From contig NZ_JASERT010000001.1 of NCBI RefSeq assembly GCF_030027245.1, positions 1,137,001 through 1,201,000 of the forward strand: a DNA stretch of 64,000 nucleotides. Reading direction: 5' to 3'. Shown piece after piece: positions 36,211-44,847 of this stretch. A program made the translations under genes and the position numbers. Each line of letters opens with the position of its first letter. The first letter of the stretch is position 1. Under the pieces are notes generated by a model. The model did not search any database. It saw only the letters and a list, made by a program, of their open reading frames with translations, and was not told the DNA's origin. Origin of the DNA: Asticcacaulis sp. EMRT-3. GTDB lineage: Bacteria > Pseudomonadota > Alphaproteobacteria > Caulobacterales > Caulobacteraceae.

Positions 36211-37333
36211 ATCTTCCGCCGCACCGTCGCGCGTCAGGCCGACGCGCTGGGCCAGTGACGCGCCCATAAAGGCGTCGAGATCGCCATCCAGCACCCCTTG
36301 CGTATCGGAGGTTTCGACATTGGTGCGCAAATCCTTGACCATCTGATAGGGCTGCAACACATACGAACGAATCTGGTGCCCCCAGCCGATATCGGTCTTC
36401 TGGTCTTCCAGCGCGGCCTGCGCCGCTTCGCGCTTCTGCAATTCCATCTCGTACAGGCGCGCGCGCAGCATCTTCCACGCCTCGTCGCGGTTGGCGTGTT
36501 GCGAACGCCCGGCCTGACAGGCCACGGCGATGCCGGTGGGCAAGTGGGTCAGGCGCACGGCGGAATCGGTCTTGTTGATGTGCTGACCGCCCGCCCCCGA
36601 GGCGCGGTAGGTATCGGTGCGCACATCGGCGGGATTGATGTCGATCACGATCGTGTCGTCCACCACCGGATAGACCCAGACAGAGGCAAATGAGGTATGG
36701 CGGCGCGCATTGGAATCGAACGGCGAAATACGCACCAGCCGATGCACGCCACCTTCAGTCTTCAGCCAGCCATAGGCGTTCTCGCCCTTGATTTGCAAGG
36801 TGACCGACTTGATACCCGCCTGTTCACCGGTCGTTTCTTCCTCGACCTCGACCGTCATGCCGTGCTGCGTCGCCCAGCGCGTGTACATGCGCAGCAATAT
36901 GCCCGCCCAGTCGTTCGATTCGGTGCCGCCCGCCCCGGAATTGATTTCGAGATAGGCGTCATTGCCATCGGCCTCGCCCGACAGAAGTGCCTCTAACTCG
37001 GCCCGGCCCGTCTGCGCCTTCAGACGCTTCAGCATGTCGCGCGCCTCGTCGATCAGGCTGTCATCGCCTTCCATATCACCGAGTTCGGCATATTCGAGCG
37101 CGTCCTTCAGCTCTTTTTCGATCGTATGGACGGCCTCGATCGAAGCGGCCAGCCGCGAGCGTTCGCGCGTCACCTTCTGCGCCTCTTCGGGACGATCCCA
37201 CAGGGTCGGGTCTTCGACCTTCGCATTTAATTCGTCGAGCTGACGCAGTGCGACATCCCAGTCAAAGACGCCTCCTGAGCAATCCGACGGACTGCTCGAT
37301 CTCGGAAGCCGAAGCCTCGATATCCAAACGCAT
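36208..37333 (-). CDS. prfB: Peptide chain release factor 2, with programmed +1 frameshift
   Basis: RF2 recognises UGA and UAA stop codons. The gene is in two frames: 23 codons from ATG 37333 ([19 protein letters not shown] then RRRL) to an in-frame TGA at 37264-37262, then +1 to the main frame (37263 to 36208, 351 codons), giving 374 residues, normal for RF2. The main part has the RF2 codon-recognition motif in [17 protein letters not shown] and the catalytic GGQ in [20 protein letters not shown]. Its own stop, TAG, is supplied by the end of a 115-bp repeat. It lies 77 bp after the PBP1A gene. Confidence 0.96.
37261..37276 (-). promoter_or_regulatory. RF2 programmed frameshift site
   Basis: On the minus strand: AGGAGGCGTCTTTGAC. 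An internal Shine-Dalgarno AGGAGG stands three bases from the slippery CTT before TGA C, the canonical RF2 autoregulation site: when RF2 is scarce, the ribosome slips from CUU to UUU and reads on. Confidence 0.95.
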
Positions 37334-37410
37334 GAGAAATTCCTAAATAGCCAGATCAGACATAGCCAGAACGGCCGGGTTTATCGCTGTCGCTGCGGCA
37401 GGGCAAGCCC

Positions 37411-39828
37411 TCAAAACTGATTCTTGCCGTTGCGGGCATTCGGTTCGGCCGGTGGCGGCGGGTCTTCCGACGGCACATAGGTGATCGGTGCGTCAGCGTC
37501 ATTCTGCTGATCATCCGTCCAGGTGTTGAGATAGGGACGCGGCCCGTCTGCATCGGGCGCGGCCTGAACCTTGGGCACAGTACCCGGCTTGAAGGCTTCC
37601 TCAATGCCGTTGACATAGGCATAGACGGCATCACGCGGCTTATTGAAATCACGGGCGGGCTTGCCGGCATGGGCTTGCTTCATAAAGTCCATCCAGATCG
37701 GCAGGGCGGCCACGGCCCCGGTTTCATGATTGCCGAGCGAGCGGTTATCATCGAAGCCGACAAAGACGCCCACCACCATGTCAGCCGAGAAGCCGACGAA
37801 CCAGGCCGAGCGGTAATCATTGGTCGTGCCGGTCTTGCCGCCGATGGGGAAGCCCATATTGCGCGCCGCCGCCGCCGTGCCGCGAATGGTGACGCCTTGC
37901 AGGAAGCTGTTGATCTGATAGGCCGAAATCGGATCGAGCACCGGCGTGCCGATCCGCGGCAGGCGCGGACTTTCCAGTCCGTCAAAGGCGGCGGTGCAGG
38001 CGGCAGGACACACGCGCTCATCGGCCTTGTACACCACATGTCCGTCACGATCCTCGACCTCGGCAATCATGTGCGGCTTCACCTTATAGCCACCATTGAC
38101 GAAGATCGAATAGGCATTGGTGAGGCGATACGGATTGACCTCGCCGGCCCCCAGCACCATCGACATTTCGTTCGGCATGGAATCGAGCACGCCGAAATTG
38201 ACGATGCCCTGGGTGATCTTCTGGATGCCGACCTTCTGCGCCAGATGGATGGTCATCAGATTGCGCGACAGTTCGATGCCGCGCCGGATCGGCTGCGGCC
38301 CCAGGAAATCGCGCTCATAGTTTTCCGGCGTCCACAGCTTGCCGTCGCCGCCCATCATCGACACCGGCGAGTCATCGACGATGGAAGCCGGTGTGAAATC
38401 ATTTTCCAGCGCCACCGCATAGACGAAGGGCTTGATCGCCGAACCGGGCTGGCGCGAGGCCTGAGTGGCGCGGTTGAACTTCGACAGAGAATAGGAATAG
38501 CCGCCAACCATGGCGATGATCCGCCCGGAATAGGGATCGATGGCCACCAGAGCGCCATTGACCGCCGGCACCTGATGCAGGCTGTACACCCCGTCGGATA
38601 CCTTCGACACATAGACGAGATCGCCGGTTTTCAGCCCGCGCGTCGCCTTCGCCCAAGCCAGGTCATCGGCCTTGATCGTGCCCTCGCCGCCATCTATCGC
38701 GCGCACGCTGCCGGTCGAAGCCTTGACGATCTGGCCGATCTGCCAGTCCGGGCGTTCCGAAGGTGCCACACGACTGGGGGGCAACTGATCTTCGACGGCC
38801 TGCGCATCGGCAGCCCAGTGATCGCTGACGGCGATATTGCCCCAGGCGCCGCGCCAGCCGTGGCGGCGATCATAGGCTTCCAGCCCGTTCATCATGGCGG
38901 CGCGCGCCATGGTTTGCAGCTTCGGATCAAGCGTGGTCTTGATATAATAACCATCGGTATAGATGGCGTCGTTGAACAGGCGCTTGGAGCGCAGTTCAAC
39001 CTCGGAGACGAAATAGTCGGCGTCCTGATATTTGGCGCGCAAGGGCTTGGCCTGAATGACCAGCGGATCCTTCATGGCGGCATGGGCCTCGGCCTGGCTG
39101 ACCCAGCCATCCTTGGCCATTTCGCCCAACACCCAGTTGCGCCGGGCGACGGCCGCCGCCATGTGCGTTGAGGGTTTGTAGTTTTCCGGCCCCTTGGGCA
39201 GAGCCCCCAGAAAAGCCATTTCGCTTAAAGAGAGCTGATCGAGCGACTTGCCGAAATAATTATAGGCCGCCGCCCCCACGCCATACGAGCGGTAACCGAG
39301 GTAAATATCATTGAGGTACAGTTCGAGAATCTGTTCCTTGCTGAGGTTTTTCTCTAAGCGGCGGGCCAGAATCGCTTCCTTCAGCTTGCGGCCCAGTGTG
39401 CGCTCATTATTGAGCAGCAGATTCTTGGCCACCTGCTGGGTGATGGTGGAGCCGCCCTCGAAACGCCTCCCGCGCAGCAGGTTAAAGACGTTTTTCAGCA
39501 TGGCGCGCGACAAACCGCTGACATCGACGCCATTATGCTGGAAGAAGCTGCGATCCTCGGCGGCCATGAAGGCTTCGCGTTGCAGGGGCGGAATATGGTT
39601 GTAAGGCACATAGATGCGCCTTTCCTGACCATATTGACCAATCAGGGTGCCGTCCCAGGCGAAGACGCGCGCCGAAGTGACCGGGTGGAAGTCGGCCAGT
39701 TCCGAACCATCGGGCAGGTCGTGGAAAAGCCAGGCGGCATAGATGGCCACGGCAAAACCGGCCAGCGCCACACAGGTCATGGCGATCACGCCCGCCATGC
39801 TGAACCAACGCTCCGACGATTTCTGCAA
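37411..39828 (-). CDS. mrcA: Penicillin-binding protein 1A (glycosyltransferase/transpeptidase)
   Basis: 805-residue class A PBP making and cross-linking peptidoglycan. Transmembrane helix (about 11-33), glycosyltransferase domain with catalytic Glu in AAEDRSFFQHNG (about 91) and FEGGSTITQQVAKN, OB-like PBP1A insert, then the transpeptidase domain with SXXK in RQPGSAIKPF and KTGTTND. The start is TTG at 39828, supported by GGAGG five bases upstream; an ATG ten codons later is the alternative. Pro-rich C-terminal tail. Neighbours amiC-like amidase, mrcA, prfB form a conserved alphaproteobacterial order. Confidence 0.95.
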   Translation of the reverse strand: MQKSSERWFSMAGVIAMTCVALAGFAVAIYAAWLFHDLPDGSELADFHPVTSARVFAWDGTLIGQYGQERRIYVPYNHIPPLQREAFMAAEDRSFFQHNGVDVSGLSRAMLKNVFNLLRGRRFEGGSTITQQVAKNLLLNNERTLGRKLKEAILARRLEKNLSKEQILELYLNDIYLGYRSYGVGAAAYNYFGKSLDQLSLSEMAFLGALPKGPENYKPSTHMAAAVARRNWVLGEMAKDGWVSQAEAHAAMKDPLVIQAKPLRAKYQDADYFVSEVELRSKRLFNDAIYTDGYYIKTTLDPKLQTMARAAMMNGLEAYDRRHGWRGAWGNIAVSDHWAADAQAVEDQLPPSRVAPSERPDWQIGQIVKASTGSVRAIDGGEGTIKADDLAWAKATRGLKTGDLVYVSKVSDGVYSLHQVPAVNGALVAIDPYSGRIIAMVGGYSYSLSKFNRATQASRQPGSAIKPFVYAVALENDFTPASIVDDSPVSMMGGDGKLWTPENYERDFLGPQPIRRGIELSRNLMTIHLAQKVGIQKITQGIVNFGVLDSMPNEMSMVLGAGEVNPYRLTNAYSIFVNGGYKVKPHMIAEVEDRDGHVVYKADERVCPAACTAAFDGLESPRLPRIGTPVLDPISAYQINSFLQGVTIRGTAAAARNMGFPIGGKTGTTNDYRSAWFVGFSADMVVGVFVGFDDNRSLGNHETGAVAALPIWMDFMKQAHAGKPARDFNKPRDAVYAYVNGIEEAFKPGTVPKVQAAPDADGPRPYLNTWTDDQQNDADAPITYVPSEDPPPPAEPNARNGKNQF

Positions 39829-39945
39829 AAGACCTCCACACCTTATCGAAGGCGGAGATTCGCCTCTCCGCGCCCTGATCGATCTTCACACTTACCAAAC
39901 CCCCGCTCTCCGGCAAAGAGATTTGGCAAAATTAAATCGGACACG

Positions 39946-39970
39946 AAAAAGGCCCCGCGGATGCGGAGCC
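39946..39970 (-). terminator. Intrinsic terminator after the amidase gene
   Basis: On the minus strand GGCTCCGC and GCGGGGCC pair (one G-T wobble) around a four-base loop, followed by five T. It separates the amidase gene from mrcA downstream. Confidence 0.78.
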
Positions 39971-40002
39971 TGCTGATCGCTTTCGGCATGAAAAGCCTTC
40001 TT

Positions 40003-41229
40003 TTAATTCAGACCGGCGAATGAGGCGTAGCGCACATTATTATCGAAATACTGATCGATGGCCTGAGCCACCTCGCCCATCATCTTGGTGCGGTGGGCAG
40101 GATTGTTGAGCATAGCCTCGTCGTGATCATTATTGACATAGCCCATTTCGAGCAACACGGCGGGCACGTCGGGGGCCAGCAGAACCACGAAACCGGCCTG
40201 ACGCAGATTAGCCTTCAAAAGCGGCGTCGAGGCTTCGATATGATCCATGACGAGTTGGGCGAAGGTGGCCGAACGGTTCTTGGTGGCGCGTTGCGTAAGG
40301 TCGATCAGGATGCGGTCAACCATGCGGTCGGATGAGGTGACATCCGACAAAGACCAGTCGCCCTTGACCATCGCCTTTTTGGCGGCGCGTTCGGTACCGG
40401 AATCGGACAGGGTATAGATCGAGGCCCCCGAAACCGAGCCATCACCGCCCGAATCGGAATGGAGCGAAATGAACAGGTCGGCATTGGCGCTGCGGGCGAT
40501 ACGCACCCGCCCCGGCAGATCGACGAAGGAATCGGTGTCGCGCGTCATGATCACCTTGTAACGGCCGGTTTTTTCCAGAATGTCGCGCAAGGTCTTGGCC
40601 GAGGCCAGATTGATGTCCTTTTCCAGACTGAACTTGCCATGCGCGCCGGGATCCTTGCCGCCGTGGCCGGCATCGATCACGATCACCTTCTTGTGGTTTT
40701 CAGGATTGGGCGTCAGGGCCTGAGCCACTGTGCGCGTCACCACCGGCAAGGGCGCGACGGCGGCGGCCTGGGGTGTGGCCCCCTGCGGCACAATATCGAC
40801 GACGTAGCGATAGACGCTGATACCATCGGCGGGCGGCAGCAGGAAACGGCGATAGATGCGCGCCTTGTCCGAAAAATCGAGGTGCAGGCGCGTACTGCCC
40901 GCCACCTTCTCGATCTTCCAGTCGGTGATGAGGCCCTGCCCCTTGCCTTCCAGGCTGCGGTCGAGATCGACATCCGGCAGGGCAATCACCTGACGGTCGC
41001 CATCATCGGCGCGCGTCACCACATGTCCGTTGACGCTTTTATCGAGTTCGACCACGATCCGCGTCTGATTTTTATCGCCGCCGAGGCGCACGCGCACCAC
41101 ATCGCCGCCAGTCGTGGCCTCGGCCACAGCGGCGGGCACCAGGGTGAACTGAGACACGGCAAGGCCGCTCAGCGCCAGGGCGCAGATAACAGTCTTCAAG
41201 CGGACGAAGGTGGCAAACCGTCGTTTCAT
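40003..41229 (-). CDS. N-acetylmuramoyl-L-alanine amidase (AmiC-like)
   Basis: Periplasmic zinc amidase that splits septal peptidoglycan, 408 residues. Signal peptide (RLKTVICALALSGLAVSQFTLVPAAVA), an AMIN domain for envelope targeting (about 45-150), then Amidase_3 with zinc ligands in VIDAGHGGKDPGAHG, the Glu of FSLEKDINL and SLHSDSGG, and catalytic Glu in VLLEMGYVNN. ATG 41229 has GGAG five bases upstream and is chosen over 41247. It is divergent from rne. Confidence 0.93.
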   Translation of the reverse strand: MKRRFATFVRLKTVICALALSGLAVSQFTLVPAAVAEATTGGDVVRVRLGGDKNQTRIVVELDKSVNGHVVTRADDGDRQVIALPDVDLDRSLEGKGQGLITDWKIEKVAGSTRLHLDFSDKARIYRRFLLPPADGISVYRYVVDIVPQGATPQAAAVAPLPVVTRTVAQALTPNPENHKKVIVIDAGHGGKDPGAHGKFSLEKDINLASAKTLRDILEKTGRYKVIMTRDTDSFVDLPGRVRIARSANADLFISLHSDSGGDGSVSGASIYTLSDSGTERAAKKAMVKGDWSLSDVTSSDRMVDRILIDLTQRATKNRSATFAQLVMDHIEASTPLLKANLRQAGFVVLLAPDVPAVLLEMGYVNNDHDEAMLNNPAHRTKMMGEVAQAIDQYFDNNVRYASFAGLN

Positions 41230-41938
41230 TTTTACTCCACACACCACATGATTCTATGTCGGCTGGTCTATCAGGGCCTGTTCGCGGCCATGTTGTCACT
41301 CTGCCTGAAAGGTGTCGAAATAGCGTTAAGTGACAGGGTTTTTCTTCTCTTAAGCCTTATGGTTGCCAACAGGTTAAGATTGCCTGACCGGCGGGCCAAA
41401 TTCTGGCTATTCGCCGCCCACCCGGCGGCTGCCCCCGCCAACGGAGCCAAAAACAACGATGTACGGCGTTTGCGCACGCCACAGGCGAAGAAATAGGTTG
41501 ACGCATCCGGTGTTTTGCCGACATGCTTTCTTATGGGTGTCGCCGGAAAGGCGTTACGGCCAATTCGGCGCTTCGGGCGCGGATTTATCGCCGGACGCCG
41601 AACCTCACACCCTTGTGGCCGCGCCGCCGAGGTATTATCTCGCTTGTCGATCCGGTCTGGCGTGTTCTCGCCAGCCTGTCGCAGGTATTCTTCTCCCCGG
41701 ATCGCAGCTACGCCCTTTTTTGACCTTGCGCGCTTTTGCCGCGCATACCAGAGTTTGGACCAACACCGCATGGGCCGCGCCCTCCAATCCCGTGAGTCTT
41801 TCCAAAACGGAACCACGATTGAGCATGACGTCGTCATGCGCGCGCGCTTGAACATCACATATCAGCGCCCCGCCCTCACCGCCGCCGGAGTTTTTCCGGC
41901 GCGGCTGTCCGCGTTCGAGCGCTTCGGAGACGTCTTTA
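41230..41938 (+). other. Long amidase-rne intergenic region; probable rne 5' leader
   Basis: 709 bp without a credible gene. TTGACGC at 41498-41504 is a good Caulobacter-type -35 for rne, though no clear -10 follows; it would leave a leader of about 400 bases. Just before the start codon lies a hairpin with CCGGA and TCCGG arms and a T-rich loop (about 41883-41900). Long structured leaders that RNase E cuts to control its own mRNA are known in E. coli; the same is inferred here. Short open frames in it show no conserved protein features. Confidence 0.55.
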
Positions 41939-44575
41939 ATGCCCAAAACCATGTTGATAGACGCGACGCACACGGAAGAGACCCGTGTCGTCGTGATGAA
42001 CGGATCCCGCGTCGAGGAATTTGATTTCGAAAGCCACGCCCGCAAGCAGTTGCGCGGCAATATCTATCTCGCCAAGGTCACCCGCGTCGAGCCCAGCCTG
42101 CAAGCCGCCTTCGTCGAATATGGCGGCAATCGTCATGGCTTCCTGGCCTTCAACGAAATCCACCCTGACTATTACCAGATTCCGGTGGCCGACCGCGAAA
42201 AGCTGATGGCCGAACTGGCTCAGGCGCACAACAAGAGCGACAGCCGTGGCGAAGTCCATGCCGATGAAGACGGCGAGGACGACGACCATCACGATGAGGA
42301 TGGCGACGACCTGCCCGATGAAGAGCGCCGCCTGCGCCAGCATCTGATCCGCCGCTACAAGATTCAGGAAGTCATCAAGCGCCGCCAGATACTGCTCATT
42401 CAGGTGGTCAAGGAAGAGCGCGGCAATAAGGGCGCGGCGCTCACCACCTATCTGTCGCTGGCCGGCCGTTATTGCGTTTTGATGCCCAATACGGCGCGCG
42501 GCGGCGGCATTTCGCGCAAGATCACCAATGCGCCTGACCGCAAGCGCCTCAAAACCATGGTGCAGAGCCTCGATGTGCCGCACGGCATGGGGCTGATCGT
42601 GCGCACGGCGGGCGCCAAGCGCACCAAGATCGAGATCAAGCGCGACTATGATTATCTGCTGCGCGTCTGGGAAACCATTCGCGCCAATACGCTGCAATCG
42701 AACGCGCCCGCGCTGATTTACGAAGAAGAGGATCTGGTCAAGCGCGCCATCCGCGACCTGTTCGACAAGGATTTCGACGGGGTTCTGGTCGAGGGCGAGG
42801 ACGGTTATCGCTCGGCCAAGGACTTCATGCGCATGATCATGCCGTCCCAGGCCAAGAAGATCCAGCTCTACAAGGCCAATGCGCCCCTGTTTGCGCGCTA
42901 TGGCGTCGAGGATATGATCTCGAAAATCTATTCCCCGGTCGTGGCGCTGAAATCGGGCGGCTATCTGGTCATCAACCAGACCGAGGCCCTGGTGGCTATC
43001 GATGTCAATTCCGGCAAATCGACCAAAGAGCGCAATATCGAGGCCACGGCGCTCAAGACCAATATGGAAGCTGCCGAAGAGGCCGCGCGCCAGATGCGCC
43101 TGCGCGACCTGGCCGGACTGGTGGTCATCGACTTCATCGACATGGATGAGGCCAAGAATAACCGCGCCGTCGAAAAGAAGCTAAAAGACTCGCTGGCCGC
43201 CGACCGCGCCCGCATCCAGATGGGCAAGATTTCCGGCTTCGGCCTGATGGAAATCAGCCGCCAGCGCCGCCGCACCGGCTTCCTGGAAGGCACCACCATC
43301 ATCTGCCCGCACTGCGAAGGTCAGGGCCGTATCCGCTCGGTCGATTCCGCCGCCCTGTCGGCCATGCGCGCCATCGATATGGAAGCCATGCAGAATGGTG
43401 CCGGCGCCATCACCATCAAACTGCCCATGCAGGTGGCTCTCTATATCCTCAACGAAAAACAGATCCATCTGGCGCGCCTGCGCCTCGAATGGGGCCTGAA
43501 GGTCAATGTCGAGATCGATAACGACCTCGGCCATACCGACATGCAGATCACGCGCACGGTTCACGCCGACGAAGTTGATTTCGTGCCGCCCGTCCGCCCC
43601 GAACCGATCGCCTTCGACACCACGCCCGACATCGAGGAAGACGCCGATGACGAGGCCGGTATCGAAGCCGAGGACAACGACGATGATGAGGCTTCGGCCA
43701 GAATCGAAAGTCGCGTCGAAAGCCGCAGTGAAACGGCTGAGGACCGCGATGCCGGTGGCCGTGGCGGACGCCGCCGTCGCCGCCGTCGTGGCGGACGCGA
43801 CCGCGACGACAGCGAAGAGCGCGTGGCCCAGACCTCAGAGGATGAAGGCGAGAGCGAAGGCGAATCTGACGGCGACGAGGGCGAAGACGGCTTCCGTAAG
43901 GGCCGCCGTCGCCGGGGCCGCCGTGGCGGTCGCCGCGCTGGCATGGAAAACCGCCCGCGCGAAACCTATAGCTGGGTGCGCGCCCGTACGCCCTCGCTGG
44001 AAGCGCCCTATGTCTGGATCGATCCGTTCGATGAGCCGCAAAAGCGCGTGGATGCGTCCGGCGCACCGCCGCGCAGGGAGCAGCCCGCTGTCAATCCAGC
44101 CGCCGTTGCCGAGCCCGTACTCGGCGCTGTCACCACCCAACCCGAATCGCTGGTGCCCGCCGATCTACGTGATCAGCCCGCGCCCAAGCGTCCGCGCCCG
44201 TCACGCCGTCGCAAATCAACCGGCGATGCGGACGTCACAGCCACTGAAACGGTAAGCGAAGTCGTCGTGACGGAACCGGCGCAAGCCGAGGTCGCCCCTG
44301 CCGAAGCCCCTGCGGAAACGGAAACTCCGGCCAAGCCCGCCCGCCGTACACGCAGCCGCAAGAAGGTCGTCGAAGCGGAGGCCGAGGCGCCCGCAGCGAT
44401 CACTATCGAAACGCCGCCTGTCGTCGCCTCGGCCCCGCAGCCTGTCCCCGCGCCCGAAGCCGAACCGACAAGGGTGCTGGAACCCGCCGCTGCCGAAGCG
44501 GCTCCCGCGGAGCCCGATCCGGCGGAAATTTCCACACCGCCCGAAAAGCCCAAACGCGGCTGGTGGCGTCGCTAG
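41939..44575 (+). CDS. rne: Ribonuclease E
   Basis: Endonuclease core of the RNA degradosome, 878 residues. N-terminal S1/RNase H region (MLIDATHTEETRVVV, GNIYLAKVTRVEPSLQAAFVEYG) is interrupted by an acidic insertion (EDGEDDDHHDEDGDD, about 103-117). Catalytic Asp residues are in ALVAIDVNSGKSTKERN and LVVIDFIDMDE, the zinc-link in CPHCEGQGR. The C-terminal half is disordered, with acidic and Arg-rich stretches (GRRRRRRRGGRDRDD), and ends KPKRGWWRR, the GWW motif that in Caulobacter docks PNPase. The stop TAG comes from the 115-bp repeat. Confidence 0.96.
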   Translation: MPKTMLIDATHTEETRVVVMNGSRVEEFDFESHARKQLRGNIYLAKVTRVEPSLQAAFVEYGGNRHGFLAFNEIHPDYYQIPVADREKLMAELAQAHNKSDSRGEVHADEDGEDDDHHDEDGDDLPDEERRLRQHLIRRYKIQEVIKRRQILLIQVVKEERGNKGAALTTYLSLAGRYCVLMPNTARGGGISRKITNAPDRKRLKTMVQSLDVPHGMGLIVRTAGAKRTKIEIKRDYDYLLRVWETIRANTLQSNAPALIYEEEDLVKRAIRDLFDKDFDGVLVEGEDGYRSAKDFMRMIMPSQAKKIQLYKANAPLFARYGVEDMISKIYSPVVALKSGGYLVINQTEALVAIDVNSGKSTKERNIEATALKTNMEAAEEAARQMRLRDLAGLVVIDFIDMDEAKNNRAVEKKLKDSLAADRARIQMGKISGFGLMEISRQRRRTGFLEGTTIICPHCEGQGRIRSVDSAALSAMRAIDMEAMQNGAGAITIKLPMQVALYILNEKQIHLARLRLEWGLKVNVEIDNDLGHTDMQITRTVHADEVDFVPPVRPEPIAFDTTPDIEEDADDEAGIEAEDNDDDEASARIESRVESRSETAEDRDAGGRGGRRRRRRRGGRDRDDSEERVAQTSEDEGESEGESDGDEGEDGFRKGRRRRGRRGGRRAGMENRPRETYSWVRARTPSLEAPYVWIDPFDEPQKRVDASGAPPRREQPAVNPAAVAEPVLGAVTTQPESLVPADLRDQPAPKRPRPSRRRKSTGDADVTATETVSEVVVTEPAQAEVAPAEAPAETETPAKPARRTRSRKKVVEAEAEAPAAITIETPPVVASAPQPVPAPEAEPTRVLEPAAAEAAPAEPDPAEISTPPEKPKRGWWRR

Positions 44576-44687
44576 AGCAACGAGCGTTTAATTTGACTTA
44601 CAAATTGAATGCGAGATGCGGAAAAACGTAATATGTAGAGCGGGTTGCATGCCTTTGACCGATTCAATCAGAATGCAGACCGCTCTA
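44573..44687 (+). repeat. 115-bp composite repeat, copy 3 (A-B)
   Basis: Same length and order as copy 1, with a few base changes (GTAATATG for GTAAAATG; TAGAGCGGG and GCATGCC for TAGAGTGGG and GCATTCC). Its first three bases TAG are the stop codon of rne. Confidence 0.95.
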
Positions 44688-44695
44688 AAATGTCA

Positions 44696-44728
44696 AACGG
44701 CCAGACCCCGGCGGTCTGGCCGTTTTTT
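44696..44728 (+). terminator. Intrinsic terminator of rne
   Basis: Perfect 12-bp arms AACGGCCAGACC and GGTCTGGCCGTT around CCGGC, followed by TTTTCTT. It lies 8 bp past the repeat. Confidence 0.92.
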
Positions 44729-44847
44729 CTTAGTCGCACGGCACAGACGGCACGGTTAAACAGATCGGCCATAGATTGGTCACGCTTGCCGCTTAAAGAC
44801 GGCTCTGAGGGTTCCCTGCCCCCTTGGATCGCTGTAAGGTCTTCGTA

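Noticed and set aside
37262..37264. In-frame TGA near the start of prfB read as a disabling mutation
   Set aside because: It is the canonical RF2 frameshift stop, with AGGAGG and CTT TGA C in the right spacing.
37669..39171. 500-codon open frame antisense to the PBP1A gene
   Set aside because: PBP1A motifs on the minus strand are unambiguous; the antisense protein is His/Arg/Asp-rich and unlike any family.
41271..41858. Candidate genes in the amidase-rne intergenic region
   Set aside because: Several overlapping short frames on both strands, Arg-rich and without ribosome sites or conserved motifs; more likely leader RNA.
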